Positions 22,101 through 33,260 of a stretch of 64,000 bases of DNA are shown here, in pieces; position 1 is the first letter of the stretch, and each line of letters opens with the position of its first letter. The translations under genes were made by a program, and so were the position numbers. The notes under the pieces were generated by a model. The model saw only the letters and a program-made list of their open reading frames with translations. It did no database searches and was not told where the DNA came from. Origin of the DNA: Sipunculus nudus (lineage: Eukaryota > Annelida > Sipuncula > Golfingiida > Sipunculidae); contig CM049308.1 in assembly GCA_026874595.1 (NCBI GenBank), forward strand, positions 41,648,527 to 41,712,526, given 5' to 3'.

Positions 22101-25100
22101 CATTATGGCCGAGTTTTCAACTTATTCTACATTAGAATTAAACAAAAGTAAATCAGAAATTGCATGGATAGGTTCAAGCAGATATTCATCTGAAAAGATT
22201 GGAGAGTTCTCATGGGCCAACTTAACAACGAAAGCAAAGTATTAGGCATATATTACACCTATAATAGAGACCTTTCTGTAAAACTAAATTACGAAAAGGT
22301 GATAGGTAAACTTAGTAATACGTTGAACTTGTGGAAATGAAGGAGATTAACGATTATGGAAGAAAAGAAATTGTCCAGTCATTAGGGATGTCACAAATAT
22401 ATTATGTTAGCAATATAATTGATCCTTCGGTGAAAAATATAAAAAAAATCAAAGAACTCATTACCAACTTTATCTGAAATGGGCGACGGCCAAAAGTGAA
22501 ATACAAGTCATGAACTGGGGACTATAGTATTGGAGGAATTAGATTACCAGATTTCGAATTAAAATGTAAAACTCAACGAATCATATGGATTAAAAAATTA
22601 TTTGATGATAAAATCGGAAAATGGAAAATTATTCCACTTTATTGTTTATTGAAAGTTGGGAGTCCATATGTTGAACGTGTTGAACTAATTTCGATGTTAA
22701 CAGTCTAGTGTCATACAAGTTGTCTTTCTATAAGAATGCGTTTCATATATGGTCTCAGTTTGCAAGCTGTTCCCCAGAAACTCCAGACGATGTACTTGTC
22801 CAACCTCAGGCGAAATAAACTAATTAAAATAAATAACCAGTCCATAAACTTTAGCCAGCTGAGCATGGTTGTTATAAATCATATAGCAGATTTAGTCGAT
22901 GGAAATGGTTGTGTAAAACAACCTAATGAAATATTACCAGAAGACAAATATAACAGCTGTGTCATGTTATATAGTTCTCAATTAAGTACAATTCCACTTA
23001 AATGGTTTTCTCTCACTGCTAATAATGTTACACAAGATTTAGTTGACAAATATAGGTGTTCTGACTACATTGTATGTAACGGTAAGTTGGCAAACCTAAA
23101 ACTTCTTAAATCAAATCAGGTATATAAAATGCTGCTATACCATTTATGTGAAGAACCATCGGAAAAAAATAAACTTTGTGAGTAAATTTGATGGAGTAGA
23201 CTGGACAGAAATATGTAATTATATATATATATAAATTGTTATGATACTTATTCTCGTGAGTTCCAGTTCAAAGTAATTCACAACTTTATATAGGTGTAAA
23301 TAATAAACTGTATTCATGGAAATTGATTGAGACCAGATTATGTTCATATTGTTTCACCGAACCAGAAACTGTTAATCATCTATTTTGTAGTTGTCAACAT
23401 GCGAAAAACTTTGTATTTTCAGATCATGGAATGGGCAAAGATGTTTAATGTAACGATGCCGGATATCTCAGAGTTAGTTATTGTATATGGTTATATTGTT
23501 GAGAGTGACAACCACTGTCTCATTAGTACTTTGATTAATATATATAAGCAATATGTTTATATGAACAGGGACGCAGGTAAATTGAGCTTGAAAGCGTATC
23601 AGTCAAAAGTAGATTATGTTAAAAATATTGAACATAGAGTAGCAAAAAAGAAGGATAGATTACAGCTCCATTATTTGAAATGGGGACCAACTGAAAAAGA
23701 TGATGACAATCGATTGTAAACATGACAATGCAATTTAATAATACAATATTTGTTATTCTTGGTACATTTTTGTTGAAAAAAAGATATTATAATAACAAAA
23801 AAAAAAGACCTAATATTGAGCCTGAAAGAAATTGACATTACAGTCTTCTCAATGAGAAAAAGAAGCAAATAAAAACAGATGCAACAGATGCAATAGATGA
23901 GTCGTCCATTGTTTTGCTTAATTTAGCCAACCCAGCTACTTGTAAACATTGTAAAAAAAATAGATGTGTCGGAACGACACGAATGTCCCCGCCTGGAGCA
24001 AATTAGAATTATTTTTAAAGTTTGTAAAATGTCTTTGTTCAGGAGCTGTCATACAGTCAAACGTAGGTCAAGGGGAAAAAACGCGAAATCGATCTGTATG
24101 TGGTCATTTTGCTGCCACACAACAAAATTCAGGCTAATATCTGCAGGCATTGCAAAAAAAAAAAAAAATCCGTACATGTGCATTTAACATGAAAATTTCA
24201 ATTTTTCATGCAATTTTCTATGTTCAGGAGCCGTCATACGGTCAAAAATAGGTCAACCAGGACAAAACGCGAACTCGATCTGTAACTGGTCATTATCTGC
24301 CCACACACAAAAATTCAGGTTAATATCTGCAGGCATTGCGAAAAAAAAAGTCCGTACAACTGTTTGATTTCGGAATGACGGACATGGGTAAAACTATATG
24401 CCCCGGCCACTTTGTGGCGGGGGCATAAAAATCAGATATAAAATGCATTTAATTGCTCATGACAAATAAAACAACTCACTCTGAGCTTTCGATCTTTTTA
24501 TCAGATTGATAACTTTAAAGTTAGTTCGGAAAATTAATAGGATCCTGTTAATCATTTAGAAGGAAATAGATACCGACCTTGCTGAGGTATATGTCTAATG
24601 ATACTAAATATTTAGCTGTTAAAATCTTGATCAGCCCCAGTATTCTGAAATTACAAATATATAAACAAAATGCATACAAACCGAGAACGTTTAGGTGTCG
24701 TCGATAAGGTTGCACAGTATTTGAGGTTCTTTATTATCAATATGTGCATGCAGTTTAGCTTTTTCGATATAAAAAAATATATTATGAGTCACGATACACC
24801 GTACAGACAGAATCTAAGAGTGCGTCAAGTGTTAATGTCTTATAGACGAAGAGCCAACAGTATAACCCCCAATCTCACCTAGGGATTTTACGCGGGGATT
24901 TTATTTTTGTATTCGTTAACGTGAGCTCTGTCAGAATCTGGTTGTCTGCCTGGTTACCATTGATTTGGCCTTGCACAACGCATAGTTTTATCAACATATA
25001 GCCAAGATTATCATGATTTGCACAAAATTTTGGGTTGTCAAGCCTAAGGAATTGAAGAAAGACTCACTTGAACAAATGTTTGCCATCATTTGGAAGATAT

Positions 25101-28100
25101 TACACTTCAGATCATAAGAGCGATTTGGAAATATTTTTTATGTTGGCCCTGTAGGCCGCCATTATGAATATATAATGAGATTATTGTTTCCTCAAAGTTT
25201 TGTAAATCCTCAATTTTTTTCATTATATTATAGAAAATCCAAATAACAATTAAGAAGTAATATTTGCTCTCTCAATAAACATATGTCTGTCATTCGATAT
25301 TTGTTGGTTTTTGAACAATTAGGCTTCCATTCTGAAAATATAATGAGGTAGCTGATTCCACCTAACTGCTCAATGTGATGTTTCCATCCATTTGTGATAG
25401 TATTTCAGGACAGAGGAGTAAGGGAGGGGGGGGGGGGGGGTCTGTGATGTTTGCATCCATTTGTGACAGTATCTCAGGACAGAGGGGCGAGGGGGAAAAC
25501 AATTCTGTAATGTTTCCATCCATTTGAGATATATCTCAGGACAGAGAGGATAGGGGGGGGGGAAGTCTGTGATTTTTACATCAATATGTCATAGTATCTC
25601 AAGACAGAGGGGTGAGAAAGGGGGAAAACAAGTCTGTGATGTTTCCATCCATTTGTGGAAGTATTTCAGGACAGAGGGGTGAGACGGAGGGGGGACGGGG
25701 GGGGGGGGGAGGGTCTCTGATGTTTCCATCCATTTGTGATAGTATCTCAGGACAGAGGGGTGAGACGGGGGGGGGGGGGATTCTGTGGTGTTTTCATCCA
25801 TTTGCGATAGTGCCTCAGGACAGAGGGGTGAGACAGGGGGGCCAACAGGTCTGTGATGTTTCCATCTATTTGTGATAGTATCTCAGAACGGGGGGGTGAG
25901 ACAGGGGGAAAAAGTCTGTGATTTTCACATCCATTTGTGATAGTATCTCAGGACAGAGATGTGAGACAGGGAAAAACAAGTCTGTTATGTTTCCATCCAT
26001 TTGTGATAGTATCTCAGGACAGAGGGGTGAGACAGGGGAAAAACAAGTCTTTGATGTTTCCATCCATTTGTGATAGTATCTCAGGACAGAGGGGTGAGAC
26101 AGGGGAAAACAAGCCTGTGATGTTTCCATCCATTTGTGATAGTATCTCAGGACAGAGGGGTCAGACAAGGGGCGCTAACATGTTTGAGATGTTTACTTCC
26201 ATTTGTCATAGTATCTGAGGATATAAGGGTCAGAAAAGGTACACGCTACATCCCCCTATCTACGTGACAGGGCGGTAGCACTCGCTTCCTGCCATTTTAT
26301 TTTATATCCTGGTGTCATCAAGGCCCAGTGTCCTGCAGGTCCCGGGCGTGTAATCATCCCCATTGGTGGTTCATAACACCTAGGAACCCCCCAAAGGTGT
26401 ACTCTTTTGTGAGTGATACACGGCTGTGGGCTACAGCCTTCCCATTGACCCTGCAGAGCGCTCACCTAAGGTTGGGACCAACCGTGAAAATCTGACGGCT
26501 CCTCGGCTGAGAATTTAACTCATGGCCTCCCGGCTTTGAATTCTGTGCTCTACACCTGAGCCACCGAAGCCGGTTCAAACAGAATCTTGATGATCGTAGG
26601 TATGAGCTAATAACTGATGCCAGTAGGCCAGTGGTCTTTCCCATCCTGGTCCGCACCTGTTGGAGAAAGGCATATGTTAATATAATATAGATTTGATGAT
26701 TCCAGCGATTGATACTTATATAAAATTGACCCTTTCCGATATCTGTACGCTCCCGAGGCAGCGGAAACTTGCGCTTCTAAAGAAGCTACTGATTTTCCCG
26801 CTGTCTGCTTTGACCGTTTATGATGCACTTAAACACCAGATGGTGGGTCTATCTGCTGAAAAAAAATCTGCTGATGTGACTAGCAGCCAACTAAATGCCA
26901 GTCAACAAACACTCGATAGGCATCAGGCTCCGCCAAGAAACCACGTGCGGGGCCATTCTCTCCGAGCCTGTGGCCTGTTCAAACGGTTGCCGGGTCGATG
27001 AGCTGCCACTCAAAACGAAATGAACAACATCAGCTCCGTGTATTCCTCGCTTGGCTGGTAAACCGTTTTGTCTTCAAGCACAGGGTCTCTTCTGCTTGGA
27101 CCAAAATACAGTGCTCCCCTCTAGTGTAGCGATTCAGGATACGAGGTCAAAACAAACAACTCTTACGATATAGGTAGTAAGCCTATAGGTAAAGCGCTGT
27201 GTTAAGAGCGTAAGACGTCTGACGTCTATGAACTAAAAATAAACCCCTGGATTTTGTTAATAAAAACAAACCGGAAAACGCCGATCCCACGATACACAGG
27301 CTGTTCTTTTTGTTTATATAAATGTGTGTGTATAACATGGGGGGGGGGGGCAATATTATCCAAACAAATTCAACAAGGACATCTGGTGGCAAGTCAGACG
27401 AACCATTATTTTATGAAAGGCGTTCTGCAGATAGTGAACTTTCAACTTCAACACTTACTAGTATGCAACCAAGTACCTCAGACTGCAAGTTTTTTTTTTA
27501 GTTTGTCAACATTGCTGTGTTTACTAGGATTTTGTAGATAAACAATATCATACATCCATTACAGATGCGTTATCATAACCTTTCTTAGCAGGCATTACCT
27601 ATAGAGTTCATTAACAAGTATGCAGAGTAAGCCAGAGATCATATAAATTCTATAGAAAAGATAGGTGAACAGGTTTCTTTAAATCAGCAATTTCCCAAGC
27701 CCCTTAATTGCTGGCTGTTAGGGTCCTGCGCGGGCCGAAACATTGAACCCGCACCCGCCCCGCATCAGGCCCTTTCAGCTCGCCCCGCAATCAAAGAAAA
27801 AAAAATTCAGCCCGCCCCGCCCCGCCTCGCAGTGACTCTGATTCTTTCAGCCCGCAACCGCCCCGCATCTTTCAAGTTTCCGGCCCGCAGTCCAGCCTGC
27901 AAAATAATTTTAAAACGTTTTCGGATCTAAAGGTTTACATATCAAGAATATATTACAGAACATATATTGACCACGTTTATAATTAATATATATGAAATGT
28001 TTGATGATTGGAATGAAAAATTTTGGCCAATAAGCGCCCGGTAGCGAATTCTGACCAAAAGGCTCTGAACAAATAATACAGTTGGCAGAAAGACTCCAAG

Positions 28101-29835
28101 CAGGAAGCTGCTGTCTTCAATAGTAATTTTGGCCCAAAACTATCATTAAATGGCCCATTTGTTCCTACGGGTAAATGTCCTATAAATAAATGGATATTTC
28201 ATGTAAGCGGAATTACGTATGCTAACCCAGTTTCGACCAAATAAATAGCAAATCCTATAGACCTATAAATAGGACCTATGAATATTTTTTTAAATTTTTA
28301 TTATAGAACTGTACTGGTCCATTCTAACCTGGTATGTGTTTTGAGGGTTCAGACTGGAGCTGGGGAACGAGCTATAGAAGATTTATGGACGCTCTATAAG
28401 CCATCCAAATATCTATTTTCTGTATATATTGTAAATAAAATTTGTTGAAGTTTAAATGAGCTGTTTTATCTCTTTGTGCAAATGCTTCTGTCTATGCCGA
28501 ACGAGTCTGGGCAAGGTCAGATTGGAAACTGACCTTGACACCGTTCTAAGTCAATTGAGTCACCTATACAGAGCCAGCTGTAGCCACACAGTGTCTATTA
28601 CATGATCAAAGGTAATCAAGCCCTTGCTTCACATCCAGCCATATTATGTTATATGTGAGTCCTGACACAAGAACAGGGTTACAGTCTATATACATCATCA
28701 GGCTAGGTAACTTTATACAATGTAATGACCAGCTACCATTGCAAGGAAAATTGTTTAAAATCTAGATTTCAGATCAATGATGCATCATCTAAATATATTT
28801 TGTATAACAAATTGACGCTATACCTAGAAAAGACACATTTGCATAGTGTTGTTACAACCGTCAGTGTAAGGGGTTAACAGGAATGAATTAAAATCAATTA
28901 ACATTTGTCTTTTCATATTACTATTTGTACAACTATTGAAAACATTTTATAAAAAAAATGTTAATGTCTTCCATGATAGTTTTTTTTAAAGTGTAATGTT
29001 ATAATTATTTTCTATTGAACTGCAAGAGCATGACCCGCAGCCCGCCCCGCCCCGCACATACTTTATTTCGGCCCGCACTTTCTTAGATGTAGCCCGCCCC
29101 ACCCCGCACAGAATCCTAAGCAGGGGCCCGCGGGCTGCGGGTCAAAACCCGCCCCGCACAGGGCCCTACTGGCTATGTACGAAGATCGACTAGGTTATAC
29201 TAACTAATAAAAAAACTCGGAAATCGCACATTATGTCAGGAATGTTTGAGGAATGTAGATAATATTGGGCTTTAGAACATTTGTAACACAAACTTTACCA
29301 GTATTTAAAAATTTGGAAATTTGCACATTCATGGGGTGCCCATTGACTGTTAACATGGATTGCACACAATCCATTGAGACCTCCATTGTGCCTCAGTTAC
29401 TATGACTTCAGGGAAACATAACAGACCTGTATCTGTCTTTATATTCCAAGCGAAATATTCGCGAGCAAAGTACAAATGTAGTTTTCGAAAGATCACAAAG
29501 TAATTATTCTTCTGAAACATATTAAGAATCTGATTGTAACTTCCATTGCAGATGTCTCTTCCCCGGGGCCCTGTGCCGATTCCACGAAGGTCAGTCCGAT
29601 CGTTTCAGAATCAATCACCAGATGGCCCTGCTTGCTGCCCTGAGGGAATTCGTTGGATCGCATCTCCGTCTTTGTTCACTCAATGGTGCTCATATGGTCT
29701 CGACTGTTGCCATGGTATCGACGAGATTATCATAAAGACAGGACATATCATTTATTGCGCATGTGTGAAAGATTATGGTGAGCTTAGATACTTTGATTTC
29801 TATTTCCAAGTTCAATAAATTGACCGAAAATAAAT

Positions 29836-29919
<84 letters not shown>

Positions 29920-30138
29920 GTATTTAATCACTCTAAAATTTGCTATAACACATGCCTTCTCAAGGACACGTTGACTATAATTATAAAGAATATAAATACA
30001 TGGGTAATACCACAAAGATGTAGCTAATAGACATAGAAATGTAAAAAATAACATTACAGAAATCTTACTATACTTTACTATATTGCAGACAAACTGCTGT
30101 CAGAGGATCGATCGAACCAACGAAAAGGACCCAAATGA
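15972..30138 (+). CDS. Tentative three-exon gene for a small secreted Cys-rich protein
   Basis: Exon 1 (15972-16049) encodes a 26-residue signal-peptide-like start: MELWLIHKR, then the hydrophobic LSLAVIVFVCLQS, ending at a consensus CAG/GTAAGT donor in phase 0. Exon 2 (29552-29777) has acceptor ttccattgcag and donor G/GTGAGC and encodes 75 residues with seven Cys in GPACCPEG...WCSYGLDCC...YCACVKDY. Exon 3 (30089-30138) has acceptor tatattgcag and ends DRSNQRKGPK-stop. Phases agree across both junctions, giving 117 residues. I recognise no family. The 13.5-kb first intron would contain a LINE, MITEs, a SINE and a hAT, and other exons could be hidden there. Exon 1 looks good on its own; linking it to exons 2 and 3 is inference. 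Confidence 0.35.
16107..16144. repeat. (CA)n microsatellite
   Basis: About 18 CA units, just downstream of the signal-peptide exon. Confidence 0.95.
16186..16380. mobile_element. GGATCCGCC-family MITE, 195 bp
   Basis: It starts cagaagcggatcc and ends with the inverse ggatccgcc-type end (tagatccgcccctg). It is flanked by attaa on both sides (16181-16185 and 16381-16385), a 5-bp target duplication. The interior has a long G run and GC-rich tracts and no coding capacity. Confidence 0.8.
16386..17580. other. No recognised gene
   Basis: Sequence with short repeated blocks such as cgcgatattcacgatat (near 16984) and related 'gaatatcgtgaaatttt' (near 17286). Only chance frames of 60-90 codons are seen. 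Confidence 0.4.
17582..17700. repeat. Degenerate GAGTAC hexamer repeat
   Basis: Units such as gagtac, gagtacttg and cgagtacaag recur irregularly. A similar dispersed hexamer theme (GACTTG/GACTCG) appears at 35.7, 49 and 55 kb. Confidence 0.6.
17701..18365. other. No recognised gene
   Basis: AT-rich non-coding sequence. Confidence 0.4.
18366..18536. mobile_element. GGATCCGCC-family MITE with long poly-G
   Basis: It begins caggcgcggatcaagg and ends ctggatccgtgcctg. Flanks are attaa and ataaa, an imperfect target duplication. A G run of about 25 bases follows the left end, a feature shared with the copies at 16.2 and 55.7 kb. Confidence 0.7.
18537..19148. other. Probable 5' leader of the LINE
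   Basis: Non-coding stretch with moderate GC, including 'gcaatggcggtcaaggtcgcagtgg'-type sequence near 18832. Part of it is probably the LINE's 5' untranslated region, but I cannot place the 5' end. Confidence 0.35.
19149..19856 (+). CDS. LINE ORF1 (L1-type RNA-binding protein), C-terminus altered
   Basis: 235 codons from an ATG in aaaatggct. Residues 1-95 look like a coiled coil with heptad-type Leu/Val spacing (MLEMVMKKMDKIDDM and onward). Residues 95-150 contain LSNRLRANNLVMHNIPEG, the start of the L1 ORF1 RRM-like domain. The rest (YFTDDVHPYTRGIHKKLIPV, then GWLAFIPWTVPR) fits the C-terminal domain. Such proteins coat the LINE RNA as trimers and act as chaperones (family knowledge). The frame stops just after PWTVPRMI, and homologous-looking residues seem to follow in another frame, so the end is probably frameshifted. 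ORF2 starts about 440 bases downstream. Confidence 0.8.
   Translation: MAKVTSKVSNMTDREMLEMVMKKMDKIDDMQTLNSFVERVTKVEDKLTAVQTQVEVLERVVSYIETEFDEMKCQTAGNEEKNVSEFEFQEIKQEIIYLSNRLRANNLVMHNIPEGSEGTGRETDCLDFVNHFLATEIGMDRVSEIQQAHRSCRSDSQTGTPRARPIHVICKNRNDRDSILKVSVSVLKEKGNNIYFTDDVHPYTRGIHKKLIPVMKEMRQKGWLAFIPWTVPRMI
20293..23719 (+). pseudogene. LINE ORF2: endonuclease and reverse transcriptase, broken
   Basis: The pieces in order are: an AP-type endonuclease start (LYSHNVRGLRNYRKR, FLQEAHCD; 20293-20595), cut short by an internal deletion and stops that remove most of the domain, with its end visible as SSDHFVILVEIN near 20637; a linker (20721-21269); reverse transcriptase blocks NGKTPGNDRLPKEF (near 21352), GWRPISLINTDTKV (21537) and a palm region at 21700-22245 with AADFAAAFDSLD, RGARQGDPLAPYLF and FADDASYF; then a C-terminal region (22736-23719) with a zinc-type CSYCFTEPETVNHLFCSC. 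The catalytic FADD is kept, but several stops and frame changes (21269, 21661, 22245, 22330 and others) make it inactive. Confidence 0.85.
23965..24428. mobile_element. Hairpin-bounded repeat with an internal duplication
   Basis: The left end is a perfect hairpin, gtgtcg-gaa-cgacac (23967-23981). The right end is an imperfect GC-rich hairpin, gccccggccactttgtggcggggg (24400-24423). Between them a block starting tgttcaggagc is present twice (about 24036 and 24223, period near 187 bases), sharing 'aatatctgcaggcattgc'. No coding capacity. Elements with terminal hairpins include Helitron-like non-autonomous repeats, but the assignment is open. Confidence 0.55.
24431..25369. other. No recognised gene
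   Basis: AT-rich; only chance frames. It separates the hairpin-bounded repeat from the G-rich minisatellite. Confidence 0.4.
25370..26240. repeat. Minisatellite of 65-75 bp units with variable poly-G
   Basis: About 12-13 units of the type gtttccatccatttgtgata followed by gtatctcaggacagaggggtgag and then a G/A-rich tail. Unit length varies because the G run expands from 4 to about 14 bases. Open frames on both strands are repeat artefacts. Confidence 0.92.
26250..26573 (-). mobile_element. tRNA-derived SINE
   Basis: On the minus strand the head reads cggcttcggtggctcaggtg with a Pol III A-box-like ggtggctcaggtgtagagc (26565-26547) and, about 35 bases further, a B-box-like agttaaattctc (near 26520-26509). 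A GC-richer body follows, ending near an AT-rich tataaaataaaat tail (26309-26297). The spacing and order fit a tRNA-related SINE. The parent tRNA and body family are not identified, and the boundaries are approximate. Confidence 0.6.
26580..27718. other. No recognised gene; poly-G run
   Basis: A 102-codon plus-strand frame (26693-27001) shows no recognisable domain. A G run (27342-27351) is present. I see no supportable gene. Confidence 0.4.
27719..29168. mobile_element. Non-autonomous hAT transposon, 1.45 kb
   Basis: Ends tagggtcctgcgcggg and the inverse cccgcacagggcccta form 16-bp imperfect terminal repeats with a hAT-like start. Flanks are ctggctgt (27711-27718) and ctggctat (29169-29176), an 8-bp target duplication with one mismatch, the hAT size. 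Both termini carry 150-200 bases of cccgccccgc-type tandem motifs, inverted relative to each other, around an AT-rich core. No transposase frame is present, so movement would need an enzyme supplied in trans. Confidence 0.82.
29840..29917. repeat. (TA)n microsatellite
   Basis: About 39 uninterrupted TA units, the longest in the window, between two candidate exons of the tentative secreted-protein gene. Confidence 0.95.
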
Positions 30139-32130
30139 TGATCGGCAGTTAATGTTAACTTTCGTTACAAGGTCTGGCCAGACTCACCCTCACGTGTGGT
30201 GTGTGAACTTGGTCATATTGAGCCTGAATGTGTACATGCAGTGATAACGGACTAAATATACTACATATGTACACAGGACTTAATAAGTGATGAAAACATA
30301 TAACAGTACCAAAGACCGCACAATTCAGACCTTAAAACATATTTTTCTGTTCTTAAAATAAAATGGAAATAAAGGCAACCAGAAAATCCCTCTTTCTGTG
30401 TGTGACTTAAGGTGAGACATATAGGTTTCTTATATTTGATAATATCTGAATGGCTGTGAAGACGATTGAATTGATTGCTTTCTTCTATGCTAGTGAATCT
30501 GGTGAACATGAAACCATTCTATATTTTTAACAGTAAATTAAAGCAGGAAGTTGGTATTTTAGCCAGGATTAAGTGTGGGGGGGGGGGGGGGGGCGGGAGG
30601 TAGCTGAATCCATAGTTGGTGCGCAAATAGTCCACATGCCTATACACACATTCACACAAATATTTGTATATTTGTGTATGCGTGTGTGTATAAAATTGAA
30701 TGTTTGTGTGAGACAGCCGAGACTTGAAATCCATGAAAATTTTAAATTCTACCAAGATGCAGTCTAGAATTCCGTTATTACTATAACACTTTTATAATAA
30801 TCATAAAAAAACCTGTCACATCATAAATGAAAATGGGTGAAGAAGTCCGTTATTACATTCAACTAATTATTCATTAATTTCGAATGCATGATTTCTATCT
30901 CCAGTTTCTTAGTTTTCACATGAAGAACAATAATTTTCATGGAGTCTTGAAAGTTTATCCTCAATATTACATGCAAAGTCGCATGGTCCCGTGCGGCGCC
31001 CCTAGCTACGCCGCTGTACTTTGTTATGACATTTGTTTCTTTTCTATGATTATAATATTGCCAAAAATATTAGAATTTAGAGGTACAGGCATTTCTAAAT
31101 TTAAAATTGAGCCATACATGCATGTAATTACCATAATCATAGCGTAAGAAGTCTATGTTCAGGATTACTTGTTCAGGATACTATGACAGACTGGCATGTC
31201 AAGATTAGATATAGTTAACACGAATTTTAATATTTTGTTTTTTTTTCTTTTAAATCCAATATATTTAATTAATAAGTCTAAATTGTAATTTAACCTCTTT
31301 TCAAGAACAAAACCCCCTGTACCTGGATTTAAGTAAACTGAAGAAATCCTCTACCTTTTACTTGTAAATTCAAGTATTTTAAAGTGTAAAAGTATAAAAT
31401 TCTGAAGTTTTTTACCCCCTATATACTTTACCTTAACCTGTAACATACATATACAATACCATGAAAACTATACAAAACTAACATACGTATGCAAACATAT
31501 ATGCATACATACAAACTAACAAAAATACACTTATATATAAGTACACGTATGCAGAACAATACATACGCAGCATCAAATACATACGAAACTTACACATACA
31601 TGTACAATACATAACAAGAAAAACATACCTATACAGTAAAACCTCGACATTACGACCACCGGTATAATGGGAGGATGAGGCCATCCCTATATCCAGTCTC
31701 GTTACACACAAGCAACAACTTCTCAGAGGGAGAGGAATAGATTAAGTGTTATTCGTGTCGACTTGTTTTCCAATATGATGTCCCTACAGACATGCAAATT
31801 TAGTCGAAAATCGAAAATTTAACAAATAAAAAATAATGTCTGTTACCAAATATCCCGGGAGTGGCTCCTGTCTTCAGCCCCAGACTTAAGACTAATTTTG
31901 ACCATATGACTGTTACATGATTTTGAGTTATAGGTGGCGCTACATCTGTTGACCTTGTTACTTGGAGCCTAAGTAATATTTTCTGCTTCTCTGTGGAAAA
32001 AAATTCAAAGAAGATTGAAACTCTAGCTTTCAGATCATAATCGAAATTGCTGCCGCTATTAGCATCATATTTAACTTAAATATTGATAGGGTTGCTGCTA
32101 TCTGATTATAGGCTGCCTAAGTGTTGACCC
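30139..32130. other. No recognised gene
   Basis: AT-rich with a G run (30579-30592) and 'atacata'-rich sequence (31440-31630). At 31634 the phrase acagtaaaacctcgacatta resembles ends of pogo-like MITEs, but no matching inverse end was found. Open frames are short and without recognisable domains. Confidence 0.4.
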
Positions 32131-32135
32131 CCACT

Positions 32136-32155
32136 CCCCCCCCCCCCCCCCCCCC
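32136..32155. repeat. Poly-C run
   Basis: About 20 C residues with no interruption. Confidence 0.95.
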
Positions 32156-32209
32156 GGCCCAAACACACATTTTTAGTGAACCTGTGAGCTTATGCCGTCG
32201 TCTGTCGTC

Positions 32210-33260
32210 CGTACATTGACCTATACCTTTTCAAAAACGACAGGAGCTGTCATCACTAAAATATATGCAAAAGTCTGTCATCTAAAAAACTCTATCGGAT
32301 TGTGCTTATTTTTTTTGCTATCTGTCTTAACTTAGATTTTATAGAGAAAAAACTAAAAAACTTTAAAAATCCTCTTCTCCGAAACTGTCCACCAAAATTG
32401 TTCAATATTTCAAGAGAAATAATCCCTGAAACAATCTATCTCAAGTGTTTTTCGAATGGTTCCAGTTCGTTGAGACTGGCTTTGAGTCAAAATGGACAAA
32501 AAAAAAAAAGAATACTAAAATTATAATATGAGAAACGACTGGAGCTATCATCACAAAATTTTATGCAAATGTTAGTCACATGACTTATATTTGAAATTGT
32601 GGTTTTGGTGGTGCCACCTGAATCAACCTTTTTTTTTACGAGGGTCATCAGTCATCAGTACATTTACCCATTTCTAAGAAATAGCGGGAGCTAGCATCCC
32701 CAAATTTATGCAAAAATCTGTCACATTTCAAATGTTGTGGGATTTAGCTTCTTGTGGCGCCACCTGCATTAACTTACATTTAACTGGAAAAAGCGATAAC
32801 ACCTTTGAAAATATAAAAATGAAATCATTCAGCCAAATTGTTCAATATTTCGCAGAAATGATCCCGGAGACGAGCTCTCTCATGTTTGTTTAAATGTTTA
32901 GGGTTTGATGAATTTCGCCGAGTTACAGGAATTTGAACAAGTGAGCATAATGACATAATCTTAGAAACGACAGGAGCTAGCATCACCAAGTTTTGTGGAA
33001 ATATTGGTTTCATGACTCGTATTTGAAATTGCAGTTTTTTTGCGGCGCCACCTACATCGACCTGCTTTTTACGCACAAATCCTCATAATTTTAGACTCTT
33101 TCCGCTTCAAAATATTTTATGATGAAATTGTCATGCTGAATCGTTAGATATTTCACAAGAAGTATCCTAGGGAAGGGTTCATTTAATTGTAAAAGAACAG
33201 ATTGTGTTCGTTGATTTTTGGTAGAGTCATAGTAAGCAGAAGTTTCTTAATTCAAACTGA
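32210..33260. repeat. Diverged tandem repeat, about 210-bp period, four copies
   Basis: Blocks starting aacgacaggagctgtcatca recur near 32236, 32530, 32680 and 32965. Each is followed by a 'tgcaaa...gtcac' stretch, and most by a gccacct motif and a 'caatatttc' segment. Copies are strongly diverged, so the array is old. No coding frame. Confidence 0.7.

Larger units (their letters stand above)
19100..23810 (+). mobile_element. L1/Tx1-like LINE retrotransposon, degenerate
   Basis: Two-ORF non-LTR element: an ORF1 with coiled coil and RNA-binding domain, then an ORF2 with endonuclease, reverse transcriptase and C-terminal zinc motif, then a short A-rich tail (aataacaaaaaaaaaa near 23790-23808). 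No target duplication could be assigned because the 5' end is not clear. The reverse-transcriptase blocks (GWRPISLINTDTKV, FADDASYF) are of the L1 clade type. Confidence 0.85.

Noticed and set aside
25589-26218. Open frames on both strands with repeated CFHPF/YYHKWMETS blocks
   Set aside because: Artefacts of the G-rich minisatellite.
25370-26240. CRISPR-like array
   Set aside because: Units are contiguous and similar along their whole length, with no unique spacers, in a eukaryotic setting. The same holds for the arrays at 39.4, 48.2, 48.9 and 58.1 kb.
29812-30054. Ile-Tyr repeat frames at the TA microsatellite
   Set aside because: Alternating TA in frame encodes Ile-Tyr; the same artefact appears at 13.1, 44.2 and 56.7 kb.
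31634-31662. pogo-like MITE end (acagtaaaacctcgacatta)
   Set aside because: No matching inverse end or TA-flanked partner was found in the surrounding few kilobases.
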